From positions 37,501 through 101,500 of the forward strand of contig CAJHNH020003120.1 of NCBI GenBank assembly GCA_905116865.2: a stretch of DNA of 64,000 nt. Reading direction: 5' to 3'. The notes beneath the pieces were generated by a model. That model did not search any database, was not told where the DNA came from, and worked only from the letters and a program-made list of their open reading frames with translations. The stretch is from Candidula unifasciata (lineage: Eukaryota > Mollusca > Gastropoda > Stylommatophora > Geomitridae). Both the position numbers and the translations under genes were made by a program. This document shows, piece by piece, positions 37,819 to 48,801 of this stretch (position 1 is the first letter of the stretch; each line of letters starts with the position of its first letter).

Positions 37819-37904
<86 letters not shown>

Positions 37905-37930
37905 TTACTGCTTCTACTGCTGCTACTACT
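37662..37930. repeat. (ACT)n microsatellite
   Basis: Two long perfect ACT runs separated by an imperfect segment around 37779-37820. A minus-strand open frame through it is nearly all valine and is not a gene. Confidence 0.95.
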
Positions 37931-38480
37931 ACTACTATTAGAACTGCTGATGTAACAGCAAGTACTATCACTACTATTTGATTTGCTGCTGTATCATAAA
38001 GTTCTACTACTACTATTAGAACTGCTGATGTAACAGCAAGTACTATCACTACTACTTGAATTGCTGCTGTATCATAAAGTTCTACTACTACTATTAGAAC
38101 TGCTGATGTAACAGCAAGTACTATCACTACTATTTGAATTGCTGCTGTATCATAAAGTTCTACTACTACTATTAGAACTGCTGATGTAACAGCAAGTACT
38201 ATCACTACTATTTGAATTGCTGCTGTATCATAAAGTTCTACTACTACTATTAGAACTGCTGATGTAACAGCAAGTACTATCACTACTATTTGAATTGCTG
38301 CTGTATCATAAAGTTCTACTACTACTATTAGAACTGCTGATGTAACAGCAAGTACTATCACTACTATTTGAATTGCTGCTGTATCATAAAGTTCTACTAC
38401 TACTATTAGAACAACTGATGTAACAGCAAGTACTATCACTACTATTTGAATTGCTGCTATATCATAAAGTTCTACTACTA
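37931..38480. repeat. 78-bp minisatellite (about 7 copies) next to (ACT)n
   Basis: Units contain TACTACTACTATTAGAACTG, CTGATGTAACAGCAAGTACT and GAATTGCTGCTGTATCATAA. Each unit still carries three to four ACT triplets, so it probably arose from the neighbouring microsatellite edge. As 78 is 26 codons, a minus-strand frame of 271 codons is open across it, with a hydrophobic 26-residue period. This is judged spurious. Confidence 0.95.
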
Positions 38481-39139
38481 GTGCTACTGTTCAGAACACC
38501 GATATAAAAAAAAAATAATTTGAAGGAGGAGGAGGGATGGAGGGACTGAAATGGGGGAGGGGTACCCTTAGACCTTTGTCATTTGTCCATTATGGTGGCC
38601 TCAATTTCCCTAAGCCTCGTTTAAGTGCTTAATAATAATATACTGAATGACAAAATATTATAATAAAATGTTTGAAATATGAACAAGCATTAGACAGAGG
38701 GAATAACAGATGTCCGGGAAATCCTTGTTTACGAGACACACAAGCGGACACTTTTACCCCTAAATGATACTTCACCTCGACACTGCAAGGTACCAGATCA
38801 AGGTGAGATGAGATGATGTCGATGTTCGAAATAATGGGATAGGTGTACACACAAACGTACAATATTTTATTTCTGCACATGGTTGCAGCAGGTAAGCGCA
38901 GCTTAGCTCTTACAAATTTAGGGAAAGGGAAGTAGTCCTCCGCCCAGTTCTGCATTTAGGTACAACTTAGGGCCTCACAATCTGCAGGGGCCTAGTTTTA
39001 CTCATGAAATTTTGTTGAATATATTGCATACATAAATTTTAATATCTATTGCTTTTTTCATCTCAGCTTCCTAATTTTTATATTGTGTATATTATCTAAG
39101 GTTTTATTTATTCTAACCTGTAGCATAGTTGAGTTGAGT
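38481..39139. other. Unassigned sequence
   Basis: No recognisable domain. A 108-codon minus-strand frame (38629-38955) shows no family features. Confidence 0.35.
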
Positions 39140-39465
39140 CAAGAATTGACATCAAAGCACTCGGGGCATTCCCATACGCGCTCCGTCCCCGTGCTTAGCA
39201 GCCAGCGCAGTGTTGGAATACTAATGGTGCCAGTCGTAGTCTGGTGTATACCTGCCTTGTCTTTCTTCTGAACGTAGTGTGCTGGCCGAACCCTCTGGTC
39301 ACACCCAGGTGCATCATTCTCTTCAGCCCATAATAATCTAGTTTCTCTTCTGACTTCGTTACTTGTTCCCAAAGGACTGTGGCCATATCTGCCTTGTCAT
39401 GTACCAATTTACCACCTAGCGGTGCATATCAAGCCAGTCTGTCTGCCTGTTTACTTCCCACCACG
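39140..39465 (-). pseudogene. LINE ORF2 C-terminal fossil (RNase H end and tail), copy 2
   Basis: On the minus strand: VVGSKQADRLA (RNase H C-terminal A-D-x-L-A motif), an in-frame stop, then GGKLVHDKADMATVLWEQV, EEKLDYYGLKRMMHLGVTRG and GQHTTF. After a frameshift, HQTTTGTISIPTLRWLL and RVWECPECFDVNS follow. Residue order and spacing match copy 1 at 35801-36130. The lesions differ (a stop after ADRLA here, a frameshift there), so these are two independently decayed insertions rather than one broken element. The plus-strand frame 39083-39271 is a shadow. Confidence 0.65.
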
Positions 39466-40215
39466 CCGGATTAGCCTGGAGAAAATGCCAAAGTATGCTC
39501 ACTACCCGTGACCTTGCAAGTGAAGCTTACCACTCTGCTCAAAGCAATCCTGTCTTCATCTTTTTCAGCATGATTTCAGAGTCTGTTAAAATTACGACAT
39601 GTGTATGTATCTTAGTCAACATACGCACAGACACACAAAGACTCACACCACACACAGACATAAACACACACAGACGTACACGCAGACACACACAAAACCT
39701 ATACAATTACCCATAACCCCACTCGTATATACTCAGATTATACCTATACAAACACGCCTACACATACATGTCACACACACACACACACACGCGCAAAAAT
39801 ACAATATCATATACACCTTGTTTAATAATAAATTGATAATGCAATATGGATTATTAATTACACTCAAGGTGGCATATAATCGCTTGTAAACATAATGTGT
39901 CTCTTGTTGTCGGTTTTGTCCATTTGATGACAGATGTCCATGTGTACATATATTATCACGTGCTAGCTTCCGAACCCTGGGGCCACAGCCACTTAAATGC
40001 CCCCCGCCCCCACCATTTTTAGGGGACTAAGTAAATCCGTTAAAGAATTTAGCCTTCCTCCCCTACTCCCCCCCCCACCCCATTTTCCCCTCTGTTATCC
40101 ACTTTTAAACGGTCTCTTTTTCAGTATCCATAACAATGAGTATCTCATATTTGGGCTTCTTGAGTTCCTCCAGCCCCTTGAAAATAAAAGGGGCGCTGAG
40201 TTTTCCTCCTCCACA
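39466..40215. other. Unassigned sequence with CA-rich patches
   Basis: CA-rich degenerate sequence near 39620-39690 and (AC)n at about 39772-39792. C-runs near 40000 and 40070. No gene seen. Confidence 0.5.
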
Positions 40216-40305
40216 TAATTTACATGTGGCAGGGCTGTTGTCTATGTGCGGCTCTGTGTCCTTGTGGAGGGGCTGTTGTCAATGTGCCGCTCTGTTTCCC
40301 TGTGT
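40216..40305. repeat. Orphan units of the 38-bp minisatellite
   Basis: Two units (GGCTGTTGTCTATGTGCGGC and GGGGCTGTTGTCAATGTGCC) of the same 38-bp repeat that forms the array at 42335-42945, about 2 kb away and in the same orientation. Confidence 0.8.
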
Positions 40306-42334
40306 GTCACATATCGCTCCTGTCACGTGCCTGATTTAAGGATTTCTTCTTAAGAACCAACAGCACTCTGAAATAATTATGTTGAGTCGTTGGCTCGTAT
40401 TGGTCTAAGGGATGCCCCGTGACCAATATACGCTCAACTTATTTCAGGAGTAGGGCAACTCAAGTTTTGGCACTACAAAATATATAATATTCCTAGGCCC
40501 ACTTGGCTAGACACCCCCACTACTATAAAAGGTAGTCCCCAGGTTATGATAGTCTACTATCATAACCATATTAACACAGTTAACACTTATTATTCACACA
40601 AACATCAAAGCTAGACAGTTAGTATGGTGAAACAGGGACACCCAAGTCAGCCATGAAAATGTTTGCCTGTAATAAGTATAATATATATACATGTATTAAT
40701 GAACAGATTCTCAAGAATGTTGAGTTACTGGAGTTCGGGAATCAATGACACAACCCAGATATTGAAGCAGCCAGATATTGGTCCAGGAGAGTACATGAGT
40801 TCATCATTTAAATCACAAGAAGCTGTGGGAAGAGAGCATGATTGTAATTAATAGATCACTTATCCTAGTTCGTAGGTCAATGCTCCCCTCAGTCCATGGT
40901 GATTCGACTGCAGTTGACTCAGGTATCTAGGCCTCGAGTTGATCTGGTACAAGTTTATTACCTCACCATCGAGGACACAGGAACTGCATAGGAACCCAAC
41001 AAGTCTCTCTCACAGGTCAGGACACAAAAACTGCATCAGAGCCCAACAAAGCTCTTGAAGACTGGTTCTCTGCATTGATGACACAGATGTCTGAAATTGT
41101 CCACTCGTCCTGGAACTCACAAAAAAGCTCTTGCCATGTTGAGGTAGTGGCACAATGTGAAAGACTTTTGGTTATGCTTGGTGCACAGAAGGGTTTATGT
41201 TGGTGGTTGTTGGCTGGGCTGTGATTAGTCTGCCTGATCTCTAAGGAGGTATCATCCTGTCAGGAAAGAAACTCAGAATTAGTAATCAGCCTTAATCACA
41301 CATCAGCTCGCCCCACCTCTGCTATCCTTCTCCATTTCTCAGAGTGTAACTCTCAAGAATAGGAGACAATGTCTCCTTTCATTTATCTGTCCTTAACATA
41401 GTGCAACAGATAGAAAACAAGGTATATAGTGAAGATAGATAGACACTACCACACATAGATCATCCTCTCTCCACCATCACATCTGCACTCGCAGACATAC
41501 AATGTTTACAGTTAGTACCTACATATATTCCATCTCCACAGGCTGTTCACTACACACCCACTGAATCTGTGTCAAACACACCTTTGACTCAGAGCGCCTA
41601 GCCCTGACGGCCCAGTAATTCTCCGGTTAAAGATGACCTAAATTCCCTGTTTCAGTTATGCGACACAAAACTTCGTTTGACTGGTCAGAGAATAATTACT
41701 TGTAGGGTTTAATATCTTTACAAATGGTGTGGGTTATGTAGAGCACCAACTAATTAGTCTGTACAGGGGAAGGTCTAAGGTTCGGATCCTGATCTCTAGA
41801 CATCAAGAACGGTCAAACTCTGTGCGATCACACAGCTGACCCTGCCCTCTCTGCAGCAGTGGCCAACTTTAAAAGACATCAATTATGGTGCTCGTAAACT
41901 ATAATCAACTTACCCAAGCTTAGGAAATCTTCCAAGATAGAAATGGAAATTTGAATGCGCCAATTTCTACATAGACTGTATACACGTCTTGACACTTTGG
42001 GATAAGGCGAAAGAATGTTTTTTCAAAATCAAACTAGCGTCTCCAAGAAAGAAGTCCCCTGTATTCCTGCCTAAGGAGTAAACCGGTTTACAGGAATTTC
42101 TAAATAAAATACCATAATTCGCCAACCTACAGTTGCAAGTTTAAAAATGAAGATTTATCAAAGCAACTAGAGGGTCTAGAAATGAATATTTTGCTAGTAA
42201 AGGTATAGATCAACATAAGGGACTATATACCTTTCCGGACGGGTTCAAGTTTGAAATTTGACTGTCTGCGAGGGAAATCAAAGTCGCGACTCGTCCATTG
42301 TGTAGGGTGTTTGCTCACCTCACGACACTGTGGA
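40306..42334. other. Two kilobases without recognisable features
   Basis: Single-copy looking. A small imperfect inverted repeat lies at about 40380-40445 (GTTGAG and CGTATTGGT against ACCAATATACG and CTCAAC). A loose duplication of about 50 bp is present near 40970-41060 (AGGACACAGGAACTGCAT against AGGACACAAAAACTGCAT). No coding domain recognised. Confidence 0.4.
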
Positions 42335-42945
42335 GGGGCTATTGTCTATGTTCTGCTGTGTGTCTCTGTGGAGAGGCTGTTGTCAATGTGCCGCTCTGTG
42401 CCCATGTGGCGGGGCTGTTGTCCATATGTCGCTCTGTGTCCATGTGGCGGGGCTGTTGTCCATGTGCCGCTCTGTGTCCATGTGGCGGGGCTGTTGTCCA
42501 TGTGCCGCTCTGTGCCCATGTGGCAGGACTGTTGTCCATGTGCCGCTCTGTACCCATGTGGCAGGACTGTTGTCCATGTGCCGCTCTGTGCCCATGTGGC
42601 AGGACTGTTGTCCATGTGCCGCTCTGTACCCATGTGGCGGGGCTGTTGTCCATGTCTCGCTCTGTGTCCATGTGGAGGGGCTGTTGTCCATGTCTCGCTC
42701 TGTGTCTCTGTGGCGGGGCTGTTGTCAATGTGCCGCTCTGTGCCCATGTGGCGGGGCTGTTGTCCATGTGCCGCTCTGTGTCTATGCGGCGGGGCTGTTG
42801 TCCATGTGCCGCTCTGTGCCCATGTAGCGGGACTGTTGTCCACGTGCCGCTCTGTGTCCATGTTGCGGGGCTGTTGTCCATGTCCCGCTCTGTGCCCATG
42901 AGGCGGGGCTGTTGTCCATGTCCCGCTCTGTGCCCATGTGCGAAG
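42335..42945. repeat. Minisatellite, 38-bp unit (about 16 copies)
   Basis: Units contain CATGTGGCGGGGCTGTTGTC and CATGTGCCGCTCTGTG. It is G/C-rich compared with surrounding DNA. Having 38 bp and no stop in most frames, it yields long open frames in all three plus frames and on minus (165-217 codons). All read the same 38-residue period and are not genes. Confidence 0.95.
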
Positions 42946-43360
42946 GTGTGACAGGGTAATCAACTGTGCATCAGCAACTCTCTCCTAACGCTGGAAGTGT
43001 TGCTGCCCAGAGGCTTGGAGTCGCTGCTCAAGTATGTGAAATCTTCACAGCTGGCGAATACAGTCGACTACAATGCGACCTGGCTCATCGCAAAAACGAC
43101 CTAGTTCTTTGTGAGCTGGTATTACCTTTGAGTGCACATGCTCTAACCTCTGGACGATCTTACCACGTTGGTCAGGAGCACTCCTGCTGCTTATGTCAGA
43201 AGACTGTATCCACGCTGTATGCACTTGCTGGAGCAAGGTTCGCCCACGATGTGTTGACCAGTTCTGCCACAGCACCGCCACCAGGATAGCCCAAGCTAAA
43301 TGGGTTTGGCTGGTGTATCTTATATAAGGCTCCTTAACATAACTAAACAGACAGTCAACT
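42946..43360. other. Unassigned sequence
   Basis: Open frames on both strands (42966-43289 plus, 43045-43503 minus) overlap. Neither shows a domain I can name. May be a decayed transposon fragment. Confidence 0.35.
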
Positions 43361-43362
43361 TT

Positions 43363-43423
<61 letters not shown>

Positions 43424-43432
43424 TATATATCA
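43361..43432. repeat. (AT)n microsatellite
   Basis: About 33 AT units with two AA interruptions. Confidence 0.97.
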
Positions 43433-44269
43433 CTATTTTGAGCTAGCAGGAAGAGAGAAGGCGTTAGACAGGAGGGGAGAATATGATATGATAGAGTAAA
43501 CAATGTTGTGTATCGTGCCCACCCATCACTTACACATTAAACAATAAAAACAGGACAGACAGGAGAAAGATAAGGGCACTTTTGGAATAGACAATAAAAC
43601 TAGTTATGGCCTAATCGATGAAGCATGTGTAATCAACCCAACGACAACAGAAGCAGCAACCTGCTCAAGACACTACAAAATACGAGTTACAATCCAAAGT
43701 GAATTTATAAACAAAAAAAGTGAAATGGCCACAACCGTGTATTGACTTACAGAAACACACACAATGTAAGGATGCTATTTGCAGGTAAAATCTGTGCAAG
43801 GCGATTGATTCAAACAAAAATAAAATGATGCACCAGTGAACAAATACAGTTAATTAAATTCGACGTGGCAGCCCACCTTATGTTGCTAGGATACCCAGCA
43901 AAGAAAAGACATGAACCTTCTCTGGGAAATATAACATAATTAGTAATTTAATTAAACTGGAGAAAATAGTTTTAGCTATGTACACTAAAGAAAACACCAG
44001 CCACCTGGCAAACCAGAGTAGGGAGCACATTTTTTCCTGTAAATCAAACAATAAACAAAACCTCGTTAGTGCATCATCCACATTAAAAAAAAACTTGCTT
44101 ACATCTCCAATTATTGCCATCTACTGACCTCATACACTGGGTTTCTTTCCATATTTCATTCAGTAAGAGACAGCCTAACTATACAGTCACAACAACAATC
44201 CCAGGCAAAGACAGAGAGGCTGAAGAAAGTGACCTAGTACTGCATGCAAAGACCCTTTGATCATGTCTA
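43433..44269. other. Unassigned sequence
   Basis: A/T-rich, no gene recognised. The 80-codon minus frame 43878-44120 has no identifiable domain. Confidence 0.4.
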
Positions 44270-44710
44270 CTGTAATGGGGGATATTTTCGACCCAGTTTA
44301 GGATGGTTGGGGGGAAGGCCCAAAGCTGACCGAAAACACCGAGAAAGTCCAGATACTTGGATTAAACGAGAATCTGGAGATAGGTGACTAACCACTAGTT
44401 ATCACGGGGACCACGGTGATGCGACCCAAGGTCGCCACGGGAAAAGTAAAGGACCACCACGTGTTGTCACGTGAAAGGAACCCGTGGTATAAGTCAGACT
44501 TGACTCTGGTCAAGTTTAGTTTGTGTCGACCTGTTGGAGCGAGAGGACGAGCGTCTGAATGTGCGAATGTCTACGTGAGTGCCTGAGGAGAAAGGAGACC
44601 TGCCGACGAAATGTTAAGCTGAGATCAACCATGCCAGCGTGTGAGATGTCCAAACGTCAGTGTTGAATCCATGGGACCATCGTTGCTTGAATGCCTGCAG
44701 AAGACTATTC
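44270..44710 (+). other. Possible LTR-like segment ending at an assembly gap
   Basis: Higher G/C than its surroundings. It opens with TGTAATGGGGGATATTTTCG and contains a TATA-like GGTATAAGTCAGAC about 220 bases in, as in retrotransposon LTRs. No second LTR, primer-binding site or gag-pol sequence is visible, and the 3' side is lost in the gap. Weak suggestion only. Confidence 0.2.
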
Positions 44711-44727
44711 NNNNNNNNNNNNNNNNN
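44711..44727. other. Assembly gap (17 N)
   Basis: Seventeen undetermined bases immediately before the 15-bp array. The array very likely collapsed or broke the assembly, so the true copy number there is unknown. Confidence 1.
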
Positions 44728-44950
44728 ACAAGAAGCTAACACACAAGAAGCTAACACACAAGAAGCTAACACACAAGAAGCTAACACACAAAGCTAACAC
44801 ACAAGAAGCTAACACACAAGAAGCTAACACACAAGAAGCTAACACACAAGAAGCTAACACACAAGAAGCTAACACACACGAAGCTAACACACAAGAAGCT
44901 AACACACAAGAAGCTAACACACACGAAGCTAACATGCACGAAGGCTAACA
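44728..44950. repeat. 15-bp minisatellite, array 1
   Basis: About 14 units of AAGAAGCTAACACAC, some with CGAAG in place of AGAAG, and one 12-bp unit. The left end is cut by the gap. The five-codon period gives open frames on both strands that are not genes. Confidence 0.97.
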
Positions 44951-45507
44951 TACACGAAGTCTGGTCTGGTAGTCTTAGTTTCAGCTTCATAGCAAACGGG
45001 TCGCACCATCTTTGCTCCGCACCTGTGCCAGCGAAAAACACTCAGAATGTCTATCACAGTCCCTTGTAGAAAGATTGACAGACTGCTGTCTCAGCATATC
45101 TAGCATACACTCGCATTAAAGCATATGGTAGCCATCCGAAGTGCTAACACAAACAGTCCAACATTAGAAATGCAGTTCATCATTGATGATAGCAGAACTT
45201 GTCGCCAACAGATCAGCAGTTGCCTGCGCGATCAATTTTAATACGGGCCCCGCCAGTATTGCACGACAGGCATCGCGCCATTTTCTGAATCTACAATTCA
45301 CACCACCACGTTGGTCACAGTCGAAAAAAAAACATTCCAAATGAAATCCGCAGCTCACAGGGTCGCGCCATGCATTCAACTCAGAAGCTGGGCGACGAAA
45401 CTATATCCAGTCTACAAATGGAGCAAAAATGCATCGGCCACTGTCCGGCAGAAGCAAAAAATTTGCCTCTGCTCCGAACAGCGCCGCTGTCTAGCGTCCA
45501 TTTTAAC
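44951..45507. other. Sequence between the two 15-bp arrays
   Basis: On the minus strand, about 45380-45164 is open and cysteine-containing (VSCGFHLECFFFDCDQ and FRKWRDAC). The upstream in-frame TAG and irregular cysteine spacing do not allow a domain call. No other feature. Confidence 0.4.
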
Positions 45508-45592
45508 ATACACGAAGCTAACACACACGAAGCTAACACACACGAAGCTAACACACACGAAGCTAACACACACGAAGCTAACACACAAGAAG
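45508..45592. repeat. 15-bp minisatellite, array 2
   Basis: Six units of ACACACGAAGCTAAC, the CGAAG subtype seen at the right end of array 1. The array lies only about 30 bp inside the intron downstream of the LDLa exon's splice donor (minus strand). Confidence 0.95.
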
Positions 45593-45626
45593 AGCGAACA
45601 AAACAACGGGCATGAACTAGACTTAC

Positions 45627-45740
45627 AACATATGATTTCATCGGTGTAATCGCCGCAGTCATTCTCGCCGTCACACCTGTAATCTAAGTTCACACACTTG
45701 CCGTTGTTACACGGAAATTGATTCCCCGCTGTACAGTTGC
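45627..45740 (-). CDS. LDL-receptor class A exon (114 bp, phase 1-1)
   Basis: Encodes one complete LDLa module of about 38 residues: NCTAGNQFPCNNGKCV, then NLDYRCDGENDCGDYTDE, then IIC. All six cysteines are present, with F before C2, the G-x-C around C3, and the acidic C-D-G-x-x-D-C-x-D-x-x-D-E calcium-binding signature. The third position of the usual D-x-S-D-E is T here. On the minus strand the exon follows an acceptor with a pyrimidine stretch (CATCTTTAACCAG) and ends at a perfect donor GTAAGT (complement at 45621-45626). Both flanking introns are phase 1, typical of modular LDLa exons, which bind ligands in extracellular receptors or secreted proteins. Its probable upstream partner is the exon at 63296-63406. 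The rest of the protein is outside the window, so the gene cannot be named. The 15-bp array starts about 30 bp past the donor. Confidence 0.88.
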
Positions 45741-45744
45741 CTGG

Positions 45745-46370
45745 TTAAAGATGAGCGACGTCGTAATATTGATAAAGAGACAGCAAAATTGGCAGAAAGT
45801 GAGCTTCCCAAAAGATGGAGCAAACAGCATTGACAATCAAACACACGGTTAAGGAAACTATCAATCACACAGAAGGATATACAATATGATAAAATAATAT
45901 TACTTGATTGATAATAAAAATGAAATAATCGACAAATCTATATGTTAACATGCAATCATATAAGTACACATTGTAGAGAAATGTATATGTACAATAAAAA
46001 GATAGAAAAGCAGATGGAGTGGATAAACAGACTGAAAGCTGAATTATTAAATTAATAAACTGGTGGATAAATAGCTCGAATAGGAAAGACACACGAGAAA
46101 CACATAGACAGAAAAACAGACAAACAGACAGTCAACAAGACAGACGGACAAATATACACATAGATAAGCATGGATAAAGACAGTTATAGTTAAGAAGGAC
46201 AGACCAACAAACATATAACAGACGGAGCGGCTTACTGACACACAGACAGACATAACAAACGAACGAACATTTTTTACTAAAGAGTTTTAAATTGGGCACA
46301 CAGATTCGTCTTAGATTCATAACTTCCATGCACTTATCTTTCAGCCCACAACTGCATGTTTATCAGTAAC
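45745..46370. other. Intron-like sequence, unassigned
   Basis: A/T-rich, with a patch of CAGACAGACA-type low complexity near 46080-46260. No gene recognised. Confidence 0.45.
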
Positions 46371-46615
46371 ACATGTTATATCTAAATGAAAATATACACA
46401 GTGAAATAATGTATACACAAAATATACAGTCATATGCACTCAAAAATACACACGTACGATTACTCTTAGATGCTCATACACACAGAAACACACATACATG
46501 CACACGCACATACATACATAATACATACACACATACAAACATAATATATACATACACTCATTCATACATACATAAATACGTACGTACGTAAATACATACT
46601 CACATAAAGACATTC

Positions 46616-46647
<32 letters not shown>

Positions 46648-46865
46648 CATACATACATACATACATACATACATACATACATACATACATACATACATAC
46701 ATACATACATACATACATACATACATACATACATACATACATACATACATACATACATACATACATACATACATACATACATACATACATACATACATAC
46801 ATACATACATACATACATACACGCATACACACATACACACACACAGAGACAGGCAGTTACACACT
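46371..46865. repeat. (ATAC)n microsatellite with CA/TA-rich flanks
   Basis: 46617-46820 is about 50 near-perfect ATAC units. Imperfect CACATAC-type sequence extends on both sides. Open frames on minus (MYVC repeats) are artefacts. Confidence 0.97.
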
Positions 46866-47164
46866 CACACACAAAAAGACACTTCAACACGTGCGGTAAC
46901 ATCTAATATAGCATCTGATGATATCAGTAATTACTTTGAGGATGACATAGAGCAGATAAAGGCTATAATACCAAGTTTCTATGTGATCTATCCATGCTGT
47001 AAACATGTGCACATGTGTGAGTGTGCAAGTGGGCGTGTGTATGTGGGTGCGTGTGTGCGCGGACGAGTGTGCACATGCATTTCACCACCTATTTGGTTTT
47101 TCTTGCTATTCTTGTGCTGTTATATACGCTTTAAGAAAAAAAAAAATACAACTGCTATGTTAGA
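46866..47164. other. Unassigned, partly GT-rich sequence
   Basis: GT/GC-rich patch near 47000-47080. An A-run at about 47134-47146. No gene seen. Confidence 0.4.
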
Positions 47165-47255
47165 GAATGGGGTTTAGAAGGGTCGAATGTAAGATAGGCC
47201 TGCGTGCTCAGTTTGTGACCAATTGAAAATAAGTTCGTTCCTTCTATTATTCCAA
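47165..47255 (+). repeat. Dispersed repeat E fragment (likely LINE 3' UTR)
   Basis: TAGGCCTGCGTGCTCAGTTT and GAAAATAAGTTCGTTCCTTC match 63205-63275 (CAGGTCTGCGTGCGCAGTTC and the GTTCGCTCGTTCCG end). Probably the terminal part of a LINE 3' UTR. Confidence 0.55.
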
Positions 47256-47329
47256 ACATCTACCTACTTAGCTACTTACTTTCGTACCTATCTATATGTT
47301 CGGAAACAAATAAAGGTCTTACGCTACTA

Positions 47330-47640
47330 CCGCTTTGTGAACGCCTAGTTCTCAATAAGGCGAAACTTATTCATAAAAAATTATCCCAAATGAGTCTATA
47401 TTACTTATGGCCGTTGTTTAAATACAATGGAAGGCACAGTAAGCGCCTAAACATATTACACATCGCTAGACCTAGGATAGACCTATACAAAATAAGTTTG
47501 GCATGCGCCGCAGCTCAATTCTGGAAACTATCTTCCACAACAAATCAAAAATACCACTAGTCCATATAAATACAACCAGAAACTGTTCGAATATTCTCTG
47601 AGCACAAATTACATACCCCATCATTGGCCCTATCCGTCTT
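47330..47640 (+). pseudogene. CR1-like LINE ORF2 3' end, second copy
   Basis: Translates, with frameshifts, to KLIHKKLSQMSLYYLWPLFK, then HSKRLNILHIARPRIDLYK and ISLACAAAQFWKLS. These match the end of the element at 49.1-53.7 kb (AKFIHKIL, KRLGLLHLPKPRIDLFK, TSLAYFAAHLWNHLP). Divergence is substantial, so it is an older or different subfamily member. Only the last about 90 codons are present. Confidence 0.7.
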
Positions 47641-47689
47641 TCCAGACGATAGTGTTATATTGCGCTATGAGGAGGCATGAGACTCACAG

Positions 47690-48240
47690 TCCATGGCGAT
47701 GGCGAGTGTGACTAGCAAGACCCGCCCGTGTCGAAAAAAAGTTTTCCACAATGATAGCATGGGATTTCAGGACCATTGTTGTCAACATTTATGTTTAATC
47801 CGTTTCTTTTCAGGCGCTCACCTCTCATCTTTTTTGCAATAATTTCTTCCTTCAGTCTCATTCCTTTCCTGATATGCATTTTCCACACAACACGGTGCAT
47901 GGCATTTTGTTCCCATGACTCCGCCTCAATACCTGTATCATTCATGTCCATGTTTCCGAGACCGATTAAGTCAGGGATGAAGTTCCTCCTCTCCATAGCA
48001 CAAAGCCTGGGTAGTATTGTAGAGCCCATATGTTGCCCATGCTTAATGATCCCCTTCCTCGACCTGCCTTGTTTACTCCAGAGAAAAGGTAAAACCAGTA
48101 CGTTTGGAACGAGGCAGGTTGCAGAAGCTGCCAGATCAGAAGAGCAGTGCTCTATCTGTGCGCCTGTCGGAGCTTCCCTCCTAGACCAGCTGCCAGCCAA
48201 GGCGAAGGGCCTGGTCTGCCCTGCCATAACACAAAGTTTT
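47690..48240 (-). pseudogene. LINE ORF2 C-terminal fossil, minus strand
   Basis: The long minus frame (48227-47712) ends in a region with W-x-x-N-A-x-x-R-x-x-W-K (SWEQNAMHRVVWKMHI), a basic helix (RLKEEIIAKKMRGERLKRN) and a C-x-x-C finger start (PCYHCGKLFFDTGGSC). That order resembles the terminal region of APE-type LINE polymerase proteins, as in the fossil at 31735-32260. The N-terminal 80 residues are not recognisable and may be out of frame. The plus-strand frame (47776-48390) is a shadow. Alternative: an unrelated zinc-finger fragment. Confidence 0.5.
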
Positions 48241-48429
48241 CAGGTTGCATTTACTCTTCCTAGGATAAGGCTAGTATCCTTCCCAATGAACTCCTCGGCC
48301 CGAAGCCGTTGCCTTAATATGGGATGTTGGGTTAGTATACGGCGCCCAACATTCGGCGAAACAGAAGACAGATCGATACATGCCCCATAGAAGATATAAT
48401 AAAAATTGATGAAATACGGCACATTTCCC
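48241..48429. other. Unassigned spacer
   Basis: No feature recognised. Confidence 0.4.
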
Positions 48430-48572
48430 CTGATTTATTATAGATACAACGGTTGACTGTAGTAAGAAACGTGCACATCCCAGTGCTTGTTTTGAATATG
48501 TTAATGCTATTAATAATGTTTATTTACAATTACTTGATGTCTGAACGAAATGATGTGTGAAAAAAAGGTAGA
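48430..48572 (+). repeat. Dispersed repeat E fragment leading into (CTAT)n
   Basis: GTTGACTGTAGTAAGAAACG, then TTTTGAATATGTTAATGCTA and GAACGAAATGATGTGTG align with 63070-63180 (GTTTACTGTAGTTAGAAATG, TTGAATATGTTGATTTATCG, GAAATGATGTATGC). Likely 3' UTR of the same LINE lineage. Confidence 0.6.

Positions 48573-48801
<229 letters not shown>

Noticed and set aside
37624..38439. 271-codon hydrophobic minus-strand frame
   Set aside because: Reads an ACT microsatellite and a 78-bp minisatellite; no start context or conserved part.
42251..42963. Cysteine-rich frames of about 200 codons on both strands
   Set aside because: A 38-bp repeat read through all frames; the cysteine pattern is a repeat period, not a domain.
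45164..45380. Possible Kunitz-type cysteine domain on the minus strand (DSGRC, CFFFDCDQ, FRKWRDAC)
   Set aside because: Cysteine spacing does not fit the family, an in-frame TAG lies inside the proposed domain, and no good splice sites bound it.
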